From: Rhizobium sp. Root1203
GTDB taxonomy: Bacteria; Pseudomonadota; Alphaproteobacteria; Rhizobiales; Rhizobiaceae
Direction: 5' to 3'
NCBI RefSeq assembly: GCF_001424945.1
Contig: NZ_LMCW01000001.1
Coordinates: forward strand, 342,025-406,024
DNA length: 64,000 bases
Positions 1-8,725 of this stretch are shown one piece after another (within the stretch, counting starts at the first letter, position 1; each line of letters opens with the position of its first letter). Made by a program: the position numbers and the translations under genes. Under the pieces are notes generated by a model that saw nothing but the letters and a program-made list of their open reading frames with translations, had not been told where the DNA came from and searched no databases.

Positions 1-64
1 ACCAAGCATCAAGGTTAATGAGACATTTTCAATGGCATGTTCATGCGTCCCATGCCGGAGTCTG

Positions 65-1246
65 GTGTTGCGTCCAAATAGCCGTTCCCGTGGCAAGCTG
101 CGTCTCTTGCTTCAAAACTGGAGCTCACCCGCTCTCTTCGGTGTCTGCGGATGGCTGATGTCCCCGACCATGGCATCGCACGCCGACCTCGCGGCGTTGC
201 TGGCCGGCCTCGATCAGGGGCACGAAAACTGGCGCATGGTGCTGACCAATTCCCCGGCCGGATCGATCCATCAGGCTGAACTCGCCTTTTCCGATCCGAT
301 CGTCACGAGCACGATTGCATCAGGCGCAGGAATGGTTTTGCCGGATGGCCGCAAGGTCGCCTTCATGGCAAAGGACAGGGGGCACGAAACGACGCCCGAT
401 GAAGACCGTGTCAATCGCCGCGCGAAGAAGGGCAGGGTGGTCGCCGTCGAACAGATGCAGCCCCCAAAGGACTTCTCCGCGGGTTCGATCCTGCAGCGCA
501 CCCGGCTTCTCTTCCAGCCGACCTTCGATCTCAAGGACAGGTCCGCCTTCGTGAAGCCGAAGATCATGGGCAAGGAAATCCAGATCGCCACGAACTTCTA
601 TAAGAAAGAGCCGCCGAAGCAGGAGCGTGGCGTCTCGCCGATGCTGGCGGGTCTTGTGACAAGCGAGAAGGCCGACGTTCTGGCCGTCGCCTACGCCCCC
701 GCGGCGCCCGATTACGCACGCCAATCGCCGTTCGATTCCATTCTGACCGACAAGGCCGACAATGGCCGGTTCGTCCCGCAGATCGGTCCCCGCGATCACG
801 CCTGGGCGGCGAGCGTGCTTCCGCCATCCGTTTTTTCCGCGACCGAACAGCAGTGCCTCGCATCCGGCATCTATTTCGAGGCCCGGGGCGAAACCGTGAA
901 GGGGCAGGCCGCCGTCGCACAGGTCATTCTCAATCGCGTGCGCAATCCGACCTATCCGAAAACGATCTGCGGCGTCGTTTACCAGAACGAGGACTGGCGC
1001 AATCGCTGCCAGTTTTCCTTCGCCTGCGACAACATCAAGGATCGGGTGAATTCGCAGTATCATTGGAGAATTGCCCGCGAAGTGGCGATGGCCGTCACTG
1101 CGGGCAAGATCTGGCTGCCTCAGGTCGGCTCGGCGACTCACTATCATGCCGTCTACGTGCGTCCGACATGGGCAAGGACGATGGAAAAGGTCGGTCGTAT
1201 CGGTCTGCACGTCTTTTACCGCACCTATGGCGGAGGCTGGAGCTGA
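65..1246 (+). CDS. SleB-family cell wall hydrolase (Hydrolase_2), exported
   Basis: This is a predicted peptidoglycan hydrolase acting in the cell envelope. The C-terminal third carries the Hydrolase_2/SleB signature: YFEARGE with the likely catalytic Glu, then the AAVAQVILNRV helix and a cysteine-containing loop around the CQFSFACD stretch. The N-terminus is basic, followed by a hydrophobic segment ending near ASHA, which reads as a signal peptide or anchor. The roughly 250-residue middle has no domain I recognise. I chose the GTG at 65 because a GGAG lies just before it; an in-frame ATG at 32 has no visible ribosome binding site, and a TTG at 68 is also possible. The gene is monocistronic, with the atp promoter downstream. 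Confidence 0.8.
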   Translation: MLRPNSRSRGKLRLLLQNWSSPALFGVCGWLMSPTMASHADLAALLAGLDQGHENWRMVLTNSPAGSIHQAELAFSDPIVTSTIASGAGMVLPDGRKVAFMAKDRGHETTPDEDRVNRRAKKGRVVAVEQMQPPKDFSAGSILQRTRLLFQPTFDLKDRSAFVKPKIMGKEIQIATNFYKKEPPKQERGVSPMLAGLVTSEKADVLAVAYAPAAPDYARQSPFDSILTDKADNGRFVPQIGPRDHAWAASVLPPSVFSATEQQCLASGIYFEARGETVKGQAAVAQVILNRVRNPTYPKTICGVVYQNEDWRNRCQFSFACDNIKDRVNSQYHWRIAREVAMAVTAGKIWLPQVGSATHYHAVYVRPTWARTMEKVGRIGLHVFYRTYGGGWS

Positions 1247-1393
1247 CAAATCGCCGATCCGGCACCGATTTTCGGCCGGATAAACGCTCCCCAAAGCGGA
1301 TTCTTTCGGTCGAATTTGCGTTATGGCTCCAAACGCGGTCTAAGCATATGTTTTCAATCGATTATTTTATGGCTGGACATAAGTCGCCGACGC

Positions 1394-1423
1394 CTTGACT
1401 ATGCTTTTTGCTAAAACTATGTT
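1394..1423 (+). promoter_or_regulatory. Promoter of the F0 ATP synthase operon
   Basis: A near-consensus housekeeping promoter is visible: -35 TTGACT at 1395-1400 (CTTGAC with the preceding C, the form common in rhizobia), a 17-base spacer, and -10 TATGTT at 1418-1423. Transcription from it would leave a leader of about 100 bases before atpI. The 280-base gap around it shows no other feature. Confidence 0.7.
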
Positions 1424-1527
1424 GCGCGCGACTTCAAAACGGGCCGGAAGGTTCTCAAACCTTGGGGTCGTTGTCCTGAAGACCGGGGTAGCGGGATCGC
1501 GGACAGCGGCAAGCGGAGGAGAGCAAC

Positions 1528-1872
1528 ATGGCGGATGACCGTGAGGAAAGTCTTGAGAAGCGCCGCGCGCAATTGGGAGCGAAACTCGCTACCAAGCGCA
1601 CAGAGGCGGGGAAGGACGAGGCTGACGAAGCCCGCGCCGAGGTGAGCCGCAAGGGCTACGCCCAGGCGATGAAGCTTTCGAGCGAGTTCATTTCCGCAAT
1701 CGTCGTCGGCGCTGTTCTTGGCTATGTCTTCGACCGTTTTGTCGGCACGGCGCCTTGGGGATTGATGATTCTTCTTCTTCTCGGATTCGGTGCCGGCGTG
1801 CTGAACGTTATGCGGGCGGCTGGAAAGGTGGCGACACCGAGCCCGGCCGAGCGCGACAACGAAAAGAAATAG
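1528..1872 (+). CDS. atpI: ATP synthase protein I (AtpI/AtpZ family)
   Basis: This is the small membrane protein that heads alphaproteobacterial F0 operons. The family is thought to help assemble the c-ring or to handle Mg2+, and it is not part of the finished enzyme. The 114 residues consist of a charged N-terminal half of about 50 residues and then two membrane helices (roughly 55-75 and 78-97) separated by the short turn FDRFVGTAPWG, followed by a charged tail. The ATG has a strong GGAGGAG just upstream. It is first in the run atpI-atpB-atpE-atpF'-atpF, and position supports the call as much as sequence does. Confidence 0.9.
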   Translation: MADDREESLEKRRAQLGAKLATKRTEAGKDEADEARAEVSRKGYAQAMKLSSEFISAIVVGAVLGYVFDRFVGTAPWGLMILLLLGFGAGVLNVMRAAGKVATPSPAERDNEKK

Positions 1873-1944
1873 GGCGGACGCTCCGGCGGTTCGCCCAGTG
1901 CAGAAATCCCGTGTCATGCGGGCCAAAGATAGAGAGAACAAGCG

Positions 1945-2697
1945 GTGTCTAACGATCCGACCCATCAGTTCCTGATCCAGAAGATTGTGCCGATCGAAGT
2001 CGGCGGAATTGATTTCTCGTTTACGAATGCATCGCTTTTCATGGTCGCATCCGCAGCCGTCGCTGCCGGCTTCCTGTATTTCTCCACGTCGAACCGCGCG
2101 ATCGTGCCGGGCCGCTCGCAGTCCGTTGCCGAGATGTCCTACGAGTTCATCGCCGGAATGCTGAAGGAAGGCGCCGGCACCAAGGGGATGAAGTTCTTCC
2201 CCCTGGTCTTTTCGCTTTTCATGTTCGTCCTGACGGCGAACCTGCTCGGCATGTTCCCTTACTTCTTCACGATCACCAGCCAGATCATCGTCACCTTCGC
2301 GCTGGCTCTGCTGGTCATCGGCACGGTGCTCGTCTACGGCTTCTATCAGCATGGCTTCCGCTTCCTGAACGTCTTCATCCCGCAAGGGGTGCCCGGATTG
2401 CTCCTGCCGCTGGTGGTTTCCATTGAAATCATCTCCTTCCTGTCCCGGCCGATTTCGCTCTCTGTTCGTCTCTTCGCGAACATGCTCGCCGGCCACATCA
2501 CGCTGAAAGTGTTCGCGGGCTTCGTTGCCTCGCTTGGAGCGCTTGGTGCGATGGGCATCGGCGGCGCCGTTCTTCCTCTCATCATGACGGTCGCCCTGAC
2601 CGGTCTCGAGTTCCTCGTCGCCTTCCTCCAGGCTTACGTCTTTGCGGTGCTGACTTGCATGTACCTCAACGACGCGATCCATCCGGGTGGCCACTAA
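1945..2697 (+). CDS. atpB: F0F1 ATP synthase subunit a
   Basis: Subunit a forms the proton half-channels next to the c-ring in the inner membrane. The 250 residues contain five to six hydrophobic segments. The hallmark helix [12 protein letters not shown] carries the essential arginine at about residue 175, and the C-terminal [15 protein letters not shown] segment is typical. Translation starts at a GTG (1945). The ribosome binding site is only a loose purine stretch (AGAGAGAA), a weak combination for such an abundant complex, so coupling to atpI 72 bases upstream may matter. Confidence 0.97.
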   Translation: MSNDPTHQFLIQKIVPIEVGGIDFSFTNASLFMVASAAVAAGFLYFSTSNRAIVPGRSQSVAEMSYEFIAGMLKEGAGTKGMKFFPLVFSLFMFVLTANLLGMFPYFFTITSQIIVTFALALLVIGTVLVYGFYQHGFRFLNVFIPQGVPGLLLPLVVSIEIISFLSRPISLSVRLFANMLAGHITLKVFAGFVASLGALGAMGIGGAVLPLIMTVALTGLEFLVAFLQAYVFAVLTCMYLNDAIHPGGH

Positions 2698-2768
2698 GGG
2701 ATACCGACATTGACGCCGGAGTGCGTCAGTCAATTCGCCGCAACACAACCATTTCAAAGGAGTTCAAC

Positions 2769-2996
2769 ATGGAAGCGGAAGCAGCAAAGTTCATCGGTGC
2801 AGGCCTGGCTTGCTTTGGTATGGCCGGTACGGCTCTCGGCCTCGGCAACATCTTCGGCAGCTACCTGTCCGGCGCTCTGCGCAACCCGTCTGCTGCTGAC
2901 AGCCAGTTCGGCCGTCTGGTATTCGGCTTCGCCGTTACGGAAGCTCTGGGCATCTTCTCGCTGCTCGTCGCTCTCCTCCTGCTCTTCGCCGTCTAA
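2769..2996 (+). CDS. atpE: F0F1 ATP synthase subunit c
   Basis: This is the proton-carrying ring subunit, a 75-residue hairpin of two membrane helices. The first helix is glycine/alanine rich (ALGLGNIFG), the polar loop contains the conserved RNP, and the second helix has the ion-binding carboxylate Glu58 in the sequence AVTEALGIF. The start is fixed by a perfect AAAGGAG at 2756-2762, six bases before the ATG; a longer in-frame reading from 2655 would run through the end of atpB and is rejected. The strong site fits the multiple copies of c needed per complex. Confidence 0.97.
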   Translation: MEAEAAKFIGAGLACFGMAGTALGLGNIFGSYLSGALRNPSAADSQFGRLVFGFAVTEALGIFSLLVALLLLFAV

Positions 2997-3074
2997 GACA
3001 GGCGAACTGAAGGATCACGGCCTGCGAACCGCAAGCCGTGATTCTTTGTATTTGCAGTACACCTGGAGGTGAGC

Positions 3075-3713
3075 ATGTTTTTTGTGACCCCGGCTTACGC
3101 TGAAGAAGCCCCGGCGGGAACCGCAGAAACTGGTGCAGCTACCGGTACAGACGCGCATGCCGCCCCGGCAGCAGGCGAGGTCCACACCGAAACCGGCGTG
3201 CCAGCCGAACACCATGGCGGTGTCTTTCCGCCTTTCGATTCGACGACTTTCGCGTCCCAGCTCCTGTGGCTGGCGATTACGTTTGGCGTCTTCTTCGTGC
3301 TCATGCAAAAGGTCATCGCACCGCGCATCAGCGGCATCCTCGATCAGCGTCACGACCGCATTGCGCAGGATCTTGACGAGGCCGGCCGCCTGAAGGCGGA
3401 GGCCGACGCGGATGTTGCCGCATACGAAGCCGAGCTGGCAACGGCTCGGGCCAAGTCGAACGCGATCGGTTCCGCCGCTCGCGACGCTGCCAAGGCGAAG
3501 GCTGAAGCCGACCGCCGTACGGTCGAGGCCGGCCTTTCTGAAAAGCTCAAGGCTGCGGAAGGCCGCATCGCCGACATCAAGGCGAAGGTTTTTGCCGACG
3601 TCGGCACCATCGCCGAAGAAACTGCGACTGCCGTCGTCGAGCAGTTGATCGGCGGCAAAGCTGCCAAGGCTGACGTCACCGCTGCGGTCGCAGCGGCAAA
3701 GAAGGGGGCTTGA
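3075..3713 (+). CDS. atpF': F0F1 ATP synthase subunit b' (second b-type subunit)
   Basis: This is one of the two different peripheral-stalk b subunits typical of alphaproteobacteria and photosynthetic organisms. After an Ala/Pro-rich N-terminal extension of about 50 residues there is one membrane helix ([16 protein letters not shown]), then a long charged, alanine-rich helix expected to form a right-handed coiled coil with the other b subunit. The ATG at 3075 is preferred because GGAGG sits five bases upstream; a GTG at 3069 would overlap that site. It is separated from atpF by three bases, so the two stalk subunits are translationally linked. Confidence 0.93.
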   Translation: MFFVTPAYAEEAPAGTAETGAATGTDAHAAPAAGEVHTETGVPAEHHGGVFPPFDSTTFASQLLWLAITFGVFFVLMQKVIAPRISGILDQRHDRIAQDLDEAGRLKAEADADVAAYEAELATARAKSNAIGSAARDAAKAKAEADRRTVEAGLSEKLKAAEGRIADIKAKVFADVGTIAEETATAVVEQLIGGKAAKADVTAAVAAAKKGA

Positions 3714-3716
3714 TCG

Positions 3717-4208
3717 ATGGAATTTGCATTGGACGCAACATTCTTCGCGTTTGTCGGTCTCGTCCTGTTCCTGGCGCTGGTCGTATACCTGAAGGTTCCG
3801 GGCATGATGGCAAAGTCGCTTGACGACCGCGCCGACCAGATCCGCAACGAGCTGGCGGAAGCCAAGCGACTGCGCGAGGAAGCCCAGCACCTGCTGGCGG
3901 AATACCAGCGCAAGCGCAAGGAAGCCGAAGCGGAGGCCGCCCACATCGTGGCAGCCGCCGAACGCGAAGCCGAAATGCTGACCGCTGAAGCCAAGAAGAA
4001 GACGGAGGAATTCGTCGCGAACCGCACGGCGGTTTCCGAGCAGAAGATCAAGCAGGCAGAAGCCGACGCGATGAAGGCGGTTCGTTCCGCCGCCGTCGAC
4101 CTGGCGATTGCCGCTGCCGAAACCGTTTTGGCGAAAAAGGCCGATGCGAAGGTTCAGTCCGAACTCTTCGGTACCGCTGTCGGTGAAGTGAAGAGCCGCC
4201 TCAACTGA
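3717..4208 (+). CDS. atpF: F0F1 ATP synthase subunit b
   Basis: This is the partner of b' in the peripheral stalk that holds F1 to F0. The 163 residues give an N-terminal membrane helix (FFAFVGLVLFLALVVYL) followed directly by a long Glu/Ala/Lys/Arg-rich helix that starts at the conserved LDDRADQIRNEL region. It is the last gene of the operon, starts three bases after atpF' and is followed by a rho-independent terminator at 4227. No F1 genes are present, as expected because alphaproteobacteria keep F0 and F1 operons apart. Confidence 0.95.
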   Translation: MEFALDATFFAFVGLVLFLALVVYLKVPGMMAKSLDDRADQIRNELAEAKRLREEAQHLLAEYQRKRKEAEAEAAHIVAAAEREAEMLTAEAKKKTEEFVANRTAVSEQKIKQAEADAMKAVRSAAVDLAIAAAETVLAKKADAKVQSELFGTAVGEVKSRLN

Positions 4209-4226
4209 GTTGAGCAGCAGCTTTCC

Positions 4227-4252
4227 AAAGGCCCCCTCGTGGGGCCTTTTTT
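4227..4252 (+). terminator. Rho-independent terminator of the F0 operon
   Basis: A perfect 9-bp stem (4227-4235 paired with 4241-4249) closes a CTCGT-containing loop and runs into a T tract at 4247-4252. It ends the atp operon 18 bases after the atpF stop. Confidence 0.92.
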
Positions 4253-4292
4253 CGTTTGTGCGCTATATCGGGCCATGAGAGGAGGGCGGATG

Positions 4293-5054
4293 ATGATTGC
4301 GGAGAGCGGTGAAGGCCCCTTCCTGTCCGACGGCCTGGTCTGGCGGCGGGTTGCCCCGTGGAGCGCTGGCGTGCAGGCGCTGCTGAGCCATCTGCACGCC
4401 AATGGCTTCGACGCCGCGCCGCGTGCTGCCGGCGTCGACAGGACGTGGGAGCGCGTCACCTTTCTCGATGGCAGGACCGGCGAGATTGAAACGGACCCGG
4501 AGATGCAATCCGCCGTGGCGCTGGCGTCTGCCGCGCGGTTGCTCCGCCGATACCACGATTGTGCCGCACCGATCGCTGCCGAATGGGCGAGCCGGGAGTG
4601 GCAGCTGCCGCCGATCGCGCCGTTCGAAACGGTCTGTCACGGCGATTTCGCACCCTATAACGTCGTCCTGCGGGATGGCGAGGTCAGCGGCATTATCGAC
4701 TTCGAGACTGCGCATCCCGGCCCCCGCGCATGGGATCTTGCCTATGCCGTCTACAGATGGGCGCCACTCGGCGCCGGCGTCGGCGCGCCGCTTGCGGGTA
4801 TCGATCGGCAGGTCGACCGAGCCCGGCTCTTCCTCGACGAATACGGGCTGCACGGGCGATTGCGGGCCGGCGTTGTCGACACGCTCATCGAGCGGCTCGA
4901 GCGCCTTGTCTCCTTCATGCTGGAACAGGCGGCAAACGGCTCGGTGAAATACCGTGCCAATCTTGAAGAAGGACACGATCGGCTCTATCGCGCGGATATC
5001 GATTATCTCGGTCTTCACCGCAAGCGGATCACTGACGGCCTGATGCCGACCTGA
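4293..5054 (+). CDS. Aminoglycoside phosphotransferase-family kinase
   Basis: This is a small-molecule kinase of the APH/choline-kinase fold; the substrate cannot be told. The two diagnostic motifs are present: the catalytic loop HGDFAPYNV (Brenner motif, catalytic Asp) and the metal-binding IIDFETAHPGPRAWDLAY. The N-terminal lobe is short. The start at 4293 has GGAGGG six bases upstream; the ATG at 4290 is equally in frame, and an earlier in-frame start would lie inside the atp terminator. Chromosomal rhizobial members of this family are generally not resistance genes, so I give no resistance call. Confidence 0.8.
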   Translation: MIAESGEGPFLSDGLVWRRVAPWSAGVQALLSHLHANGFDAAPRAAGVDRTWERVTFLDGRTGEIETDPEMQSAVALASAARLLRRYHDCAAPIAAEWASREWQLPPIAPFETVCHGDFAPYNVVLRDGEVSGIIDFETAHPGPRAWDLAYAVYRWAPLGAGVGAPLAGIDRQVDRARLFLDEYGLHGRLRAGVVDTLIERLERLVSFMLEQAANGSVKYRANLEEGHDRLYRADIDYLGLHRKRITDGLMPT

Positions 5055-5061
5055 CCTCCGC

Positions 5062-5733
5062 CTACTCGCTCTCCACGACCCCGGTCAGTTTCAGCGGACG
5101 AAAGGTCATCCTGTGCAACGAGCAGGGGCCATGCGCCTCGATGCCGGCGCGATGCTGTGTCGTTCCGTATCCGGCATGGGAAGCAAAGCCGTAGAGCGGA
5201 AAGATCAGGTCGGCCCGAGTCATCATGCGGTCGCGCGTGACCTTGGCGACGATGGACGCGGCTGCGATCGAGACCGAACGTGCATCGCCCTTGACGACGG
5301 CCTGGCCGGGGCAGTGGAGCCCGGGCGGAACATCCAGTCCGTCCGTCAGCACGTAGCTCGGCAGGATCGCCAGGCTGCAAATGGCCCGTCGCATGGCATC
5401 GAGGCTTGCCTTGCGGATATCCGTCTCATCGATACGCCGGGAACTCGACGATGCAATGGCGACCGTTGCGGTGGCCAGAATCTGCTCGAAAAGCTCCTCC
5501 CGTTTCATGGCCGAGAGCTGCTTGGAATCATTCAGGCCTTCCGGAATCCGCTTCGGATCGAGAATGACCGCGGCGGCAACGACCGGCCCGGCGAGCGGCC
5601 CCCGCCCGGCTTCATCGGCACCGGCAACCGGCCAATGGCCGGCCTTTCGGGCCTTCAGCTCCAGCCGGAAATCAGGCACGAGCGGGACATCTTCGAAAAG
5701 CATAGGAGAATCGGGTGGCGTGCGACGTTTCAT
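5062..5733 (-). CDS. rnhB: Ribonuclease HII
   Basis: RNase HII removes ribonucleotides from RNA-DNA hybrids and cuts at single ribonucleotides misincorporated in DNA. The catalytic start [13 protein letters not shown] gives Asp40 and Glu41, and the downstream acidic residues lie in the VLTDGLD stretch and the [13 protein letters not shown] helix that follows. The 223 residues include an N-terminal extension of about 30 residues before the core; a second Met at residue 11 is an alternative start. It converges with the phosphotransferase gene seven bases away. Confidence 0.95.
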   Translation of the reverse strand: MKRRTPPDSPMLFEDVPLVPDFRLELKARKAGHWPVAGADEAGRGPLAGPVVAAAVILDPKRIPEGLNDSKQLSAMKREELFEQILATATVAIASSSSRRIDETDIRKASLDAMRRAICSLAILPSYVLTDGLDVPPGLHCPGQAVVKGDARSVSIAAASIVAKVTRDRMMTRADLIFPLYGFASHAGYGTTQHRAGIEAHGPCSLHRMTFRPLKLTGVVESE

Positions 5734-5841
5734 GCGGCTGAACTTCGCACGCCAACCCGATTTCCTGCAAGTCCCCGGATCAGGGCGGCGGGCCGGGGAC
5801 TTGAATGCGGACGGGCAGGGCAGCCATCCGCAAGCTTGATA

Positions 5842-6999
5842 TCAAAGCAGCGACAGCTGCACGCCGCTGCCATCCGGCGGCACGAACAGGTCGTCACGCA
5901 ACGGCATGCTGCGCCGTGTCATTCCAAGACGCTTCGTCGCCATTTCGAACCGGCGGGCGATCTGCCAGGCATAGGGCCCGGCTCCCTTCATCCGCTTGCC
6001 GAAATCGGCATCGTAGTCCTTGCCGCCGCGCATCGAGCGCACCAGGGACATCACATGGCGATAACGGTCGGGGTAATTCTGCAGCAGCCAGTCCCGAAAG
6101 AGCGGCGAAACCTCCAGCGGAAGGCGCAGAATGACATAGCCTGCCTCCAGTGCGCCGGCTGCCTTCGCCGAATCCAGGATGCGCTCCAGCTCGTGATCGT
6201 TGAGAGCCGGTATCATCGGCGCAGCCATCACCGAAGTCGGAATGCCTGCTTCGCTCAGCGTCCGGATCGCCTCGAGCCGACGCGCCGGCGTTGCAGCCCG
6301 TGGCTCCATCGTGCGCGCCAGCTTGCGGTCGAGCGTCGTTATCGACAGCGAGACGCGCACAAGGTTCTTTGCGGCCATCCGCTCGAGGATGTCGATATCC
6401 CGCAGGATCAGCGCCGACTTGGTGACGATGGAAACCGGATGGTTCGCCTTCTCGAGCACCTCGAGTATCTGACGCATGATGCGCCATTCTTTCTCGATCG
6501 GCTGATAGGGGTCGGTGTTGGTACCGATCGCGATCGCCCGCGGCTTGTAGCCGGGTTTTGCCAGTTCGCGCTCCAGAAGCTTGGCAACATCCGGTTTGGC
6601 AAAAAGCTTCGCCTCGAAGTCCAGCCCGGCGGAGAGCCCCATATAGGCATGGGTCGGCCTCGCAAAGCAGTAGATGCACCCATGTTCGCAACCGCGATAG
6701 GGATTGATCGAGCGATCGAAAGGGATGTCAGGCGACTCGTTGCGGGTGATTGCCGTGCGCGGCTTCTCGATCTGCACCTCGGTCTTGAACGGTGGCAGCT
6801 CTTCCAGTGTCCGCCAGCCGTCGTCGACGGTCTCGCGCCGCAGGGGTTCGAAGCGCCCGCTCGGGTTCAGGCCGGCCGCGCGGCCGCGGCGGCGGTCGAT
6901 CTCGATCCGCAGACCGGAAGAAACGATCATTGCGTCGGCAATATCCGCCGTATTGGCAGGCGCGAATGCGGCCTGCCCTGCAAGGGACTGTTCGTTCAT
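5842..6999 (-). CDS. PA0069-family radical SAM protein (SplB-like)
   Basis: This is a radical SAM iron-sulfur enzyme of the PA0069/Rv2578c type, distantly related to spore photoproduct lyase; the reaction is unknown. The 4Fe-4S motif is Cys104-x3-Cys108-x2-Cys111 in GCEHGCIYC, followed by the family FARPTHAY sequence. Later come TNTDPYQP, VTKSALILRD and a short C-terminal arm. The ATG at 6999 has GGAGA eight bases upstream, lying inside a perfect 14-bp palindrome (7006-7019). A LexA-type box 70 bases upstream is orientated towards this gene, which would suit a DNA-damage role. Confidence 0.85.
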   Translation of the reverse strand: MNEQSLAGQAAFAPANTADIADAMIVSSGLRIEIDRRRGRAAGLNPSGRFEPLRRETVDDGWRTLEELPPFKTEVQIEKPRTAITRNESPDIPFDRSINPYRGCEHGCIYCFARPTHAYMGLSAGLDFEAKLFAKPDVAKLLERELAKPGYKPRAIAIGTNTDPYQPIEKEWRIMRQILEVLEKANHPVSIVTKSALILRDIDILERMAAKNLVRVSLSITTLDRKLARTMEPRAATPARRLEAIRTLSEAGIPTSVMAAPMIPALNDHELERILDSAKAAGALEAGYVILRLPLEVSPLFRDWLLQNYPDRYRHVMSLVRSMRGGKDYDADFGKRMKGAGPYAWQIARRFEMATKRLGMTRRSMPLRDDLFVPPDGSGVQLSLL

Positions 7000-7068
7000 C
7001 GGGTTCTCCGTCGACGGAGGGCTTTGCTTCCGTCTGTTTTGATGATTAAATTCCTATCGGCAAAAAGA

Positions 7069-7083
7069 GAACAATGCAAGAAC
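7069..7083 (-). promoter_or_regulatory. Candidate LexA (SOS) box
   Basis: The plus strand reads GAAC-N7-GAAC at 7069-7083, which is GTTC-N7-GTTC on the minus strand. This direct repeat is the established LexA operator of Alphaproteobacteria. It lies between the radical SAM gene (start 6999, minus) and the glycosyltransferase gene (start 7138, plus) and could serve either or both. Confidence 0.65.
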
Positions 7084-7137
7084 AAAATTGGAAAAGTGGT
7101 GCTGGCAAAGTTTTGTGCGGCGCTCTATAAATAGGCA

Positions 7138-7656
7138 ATGTTGACAGTCCTACTGGAATGCCGGGATCAGGAACCTGAACTGGCGCAAACTTTATCGGTG
7201 TTGGTTGCAGGCGCGGTCGAAGGGCTTGTCAGCGATGTGGTGGTGCTCGACCATGGCTCGCGCGACGGTTCGTCGAAGGTGGCGGATGCGGCCGGTTGCC
7301 GCTTCCATTCTCAATGGGACATCAAGGACATACTGCGATCTGCCCGGGGCGAGTGGCTGCTCTTCGTGGAGCCGGGGGCGAGGCCGCAGACGGGGTGGAT
7401 CGACGAGATCGCAGAATACGTCTCCCTCAACAAGCTGCCGGCGCGCTTCACCGCCTCGCGCGGCTATCGCCAGCCCTTCTACAAGCGGTTCGGACGTTCC
7501 AAGCCGCCCCTGGAACTCGGGCTGCTCATGCCGAAAAACCATGCACTGGCGGCGGCGCGAAGCGGCATGCGCCTTTCTGAATTCGTCAAGGGCCAGAAGC
7601 TGCGCAAGCTCTCGAGCGAACTGATTCCCTCCTGGGTCGCTCGCGCGGCGCGATAG
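7138..7656 (+). CDS. Short GT2-like glycosyltransferase
   Basis: The N-terminal half resembles the nucleotide-sugar binding half of GT-A glycosyltransferases: MLTVLLECRDQEPELAQTL, then VVVLDHGSRDGSSKVA, and RGEWLLFVEPGARP in place of the usual metal-binding DDD. At 172 residues it is shorter than ordinary GT2 enzymes and lacks most of the acceptor domain. It may be a minimal transferase or a non-catalytic relative. No membrane helix is seen. It lies downstream of the LexA-like box. Confidence 0.65.
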   Translation: MLTVLLECRDQEPELAQTLSVLVAGAVEGLVSDVVVLDHGSRDGSSKVADAAGCRFHSQWDIKDILRSARGEWLLFVEPGARPQTGWIDEIAEYVSLNKLPARFTASRGYRQPFYKRFGRSKPPLELGLLMPKNHALAAARSGMRLSEFVKGQKLRKLSSELIPSWVARAAR

Positions 7657-7840
7657 GCGCCGGCGGCCGGGTCGCTTGTTCCGCAAACGATGGCGCCCGA
7701 TAGGATTTTGCGCTATAATTCCTGCATGGCGCCGTCCGAGCGCCACGCTTCGTGACGGTCGACCATGAATGCCGGCAGACGGCAGAACAGGTCAGCGGAA
7801 GTTCCCTCTTCTGCCGGTTTCCGGCAAAAGGAGGTGCGTC

Positions 7841-8158
7841 ATGAAACGCAATATGATCCGCGGCCTGCTATCGGCCGTCGTATTGGCGACATCGATGATC
7901 GCGCATCCGCATCCGGCGGCATCGCAGATGATGCGCAGTTGCGCAGGGCGATCCGAGGTCGTCAATTTCCTGGATAAGACCTTTGCCGAGAAGCTGACCG
8001 CTGTCGGACTGATCAACGAGAACGCCATGCTGGAGGTCTATGCCGCCCAGAGCGGCACGTGGACATTGCTCATCACGAATGTGGGCGGTGTCAGCTGCAT
8101 CCTGCTGTCGGGTGACAGTTGGGAGACAATGCCGGCTCTGCCTGGCATAGGAACCTAG
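7841..8158 (+). CDS. Small exported protein of unknown function
   Basis: The 105 residues begin with a clear Sec signal (basic start MKRNMIRG, hydrophobic stretch, cleavage expected after PAASQ). The mature part is about 75 residues with two cysteines (in RSCAG and VSCIL) that could form a disulfide, and a repeated hydrophobic pattern ending WTLLITNVGGVSCILLSG. I recognise no domain; such small periplasmic proteins are frequent in rhizobia. The start is fixed by AAAGGAGGTG nine bases upstream; an in-frame extension to 7769 has no such site. The gene converges with moaB. Confidence 0.75.
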   Translation: MKRNMIRGLLSAVVLATSMIAHPHPAASQMMRSCAGRSEVVNFLDKTFAEKLTAVGLINENAMLEVYAAQSGTWTLLITNVGGVSCILLSGDSWETMPALPGIGT

Positions 8159-8173
8159 ATCGCCAATGATGCA

Positions 8174-8725
8174 TCATTTACCCGCGCCGCGCTTCAAGTG
8201 CTCGTCAAGGCGGGGCATGATCTCAACGAAATTGCAGGGCATATGGCGGTAGTCGAGCTGCGCTTTCAAAATACCGTCCCAGGCATCCTTGCAGGCGCCG
8301 GGCGAGCCGGGCAACGCGAAGATGAAGGTCGCGCCGGCAACGCCGGCCGTCGCCCGCGACTGAATGGTCGATGTGCCGATCTTGTCGAAGGAAATACGAT
8401 GGAACACCTGCGAGAATCCATCCATCTTCTTCTCGAACAGCGGCTCCAGGGCTTCCGGGGTGACATCGCGGCCGGTGAAGCCGGTTCCACCTGTCGTGAT
8501 CACCACATCGATCTCCTTGCGGCTGGTCCAGGCCTTGACCTGCGCGGCGATCGCCCGCGTTTCGTCGGGCACGATGGCGCGTTCGATCAGCCTGTGACCG
8601 GCCTCAACGATCCGTGCCGCCAGCGTGTCGCCGGAGCGGTCGTCGGCCGGCGTCCGCGTGTCCGAAACGGTGAGGACGGCAATGCCGAGGGGAATGAAGG
8701 GGCGGTTTTCGTCAAGTCCTGCCAT
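8174..8725 (-). CDS. moaB: Molybdenum cofactor biosynthesis protein B
   Basis: This belongs to the MoaB/Mog family, which binds molybdopterin and promotes its adenylylation or early cofactor assembly. The core VLTVSDTR start, the DEIG-like central region and the signature TTGGTGFTGRDVTPEAL are all present in 183 residues, the usual size. The ATG at 8725 has GGGAGA upstream and lies inside the last 14 bases of ispE, so the two genes are coupled. It is the third gene of the TPR-ispE-moaB operon. Confidence 0.92.
   Translation of the reverse strand: MAGLDENRPFIPLGIAVLTVSDTRTPADDRSGDTLAARIVEAGHRLIERAIVPDETRAIAAQVKAWTSRKEIDVVITTGGTGFTGRDVTPEALEPLFEKKMDGFSQVFHRISFDKIGTSTIQSRATAGVAGATFIFALPGSPGACKDAWDGILKAQLDYRHMPCNFVEIMPRLDEHLKRGAGK

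Noticed and set aside
4293..5054. Antibiotic resistance call for the aminoglycoside phosphotransferase-family gene
   Set aside because: The fold includes many housekeeping kinases and nothing in the sequence or context indicates a drug substrate.
5113..7134. Open frame of 673 codons on the plus strand, antisense to rnhB and the radical SAM gene
   Set aside because: It mirrors two well-supported genes on the other strand and has no family pattern; long antisense frames are expected in GC-rich coding DNA.
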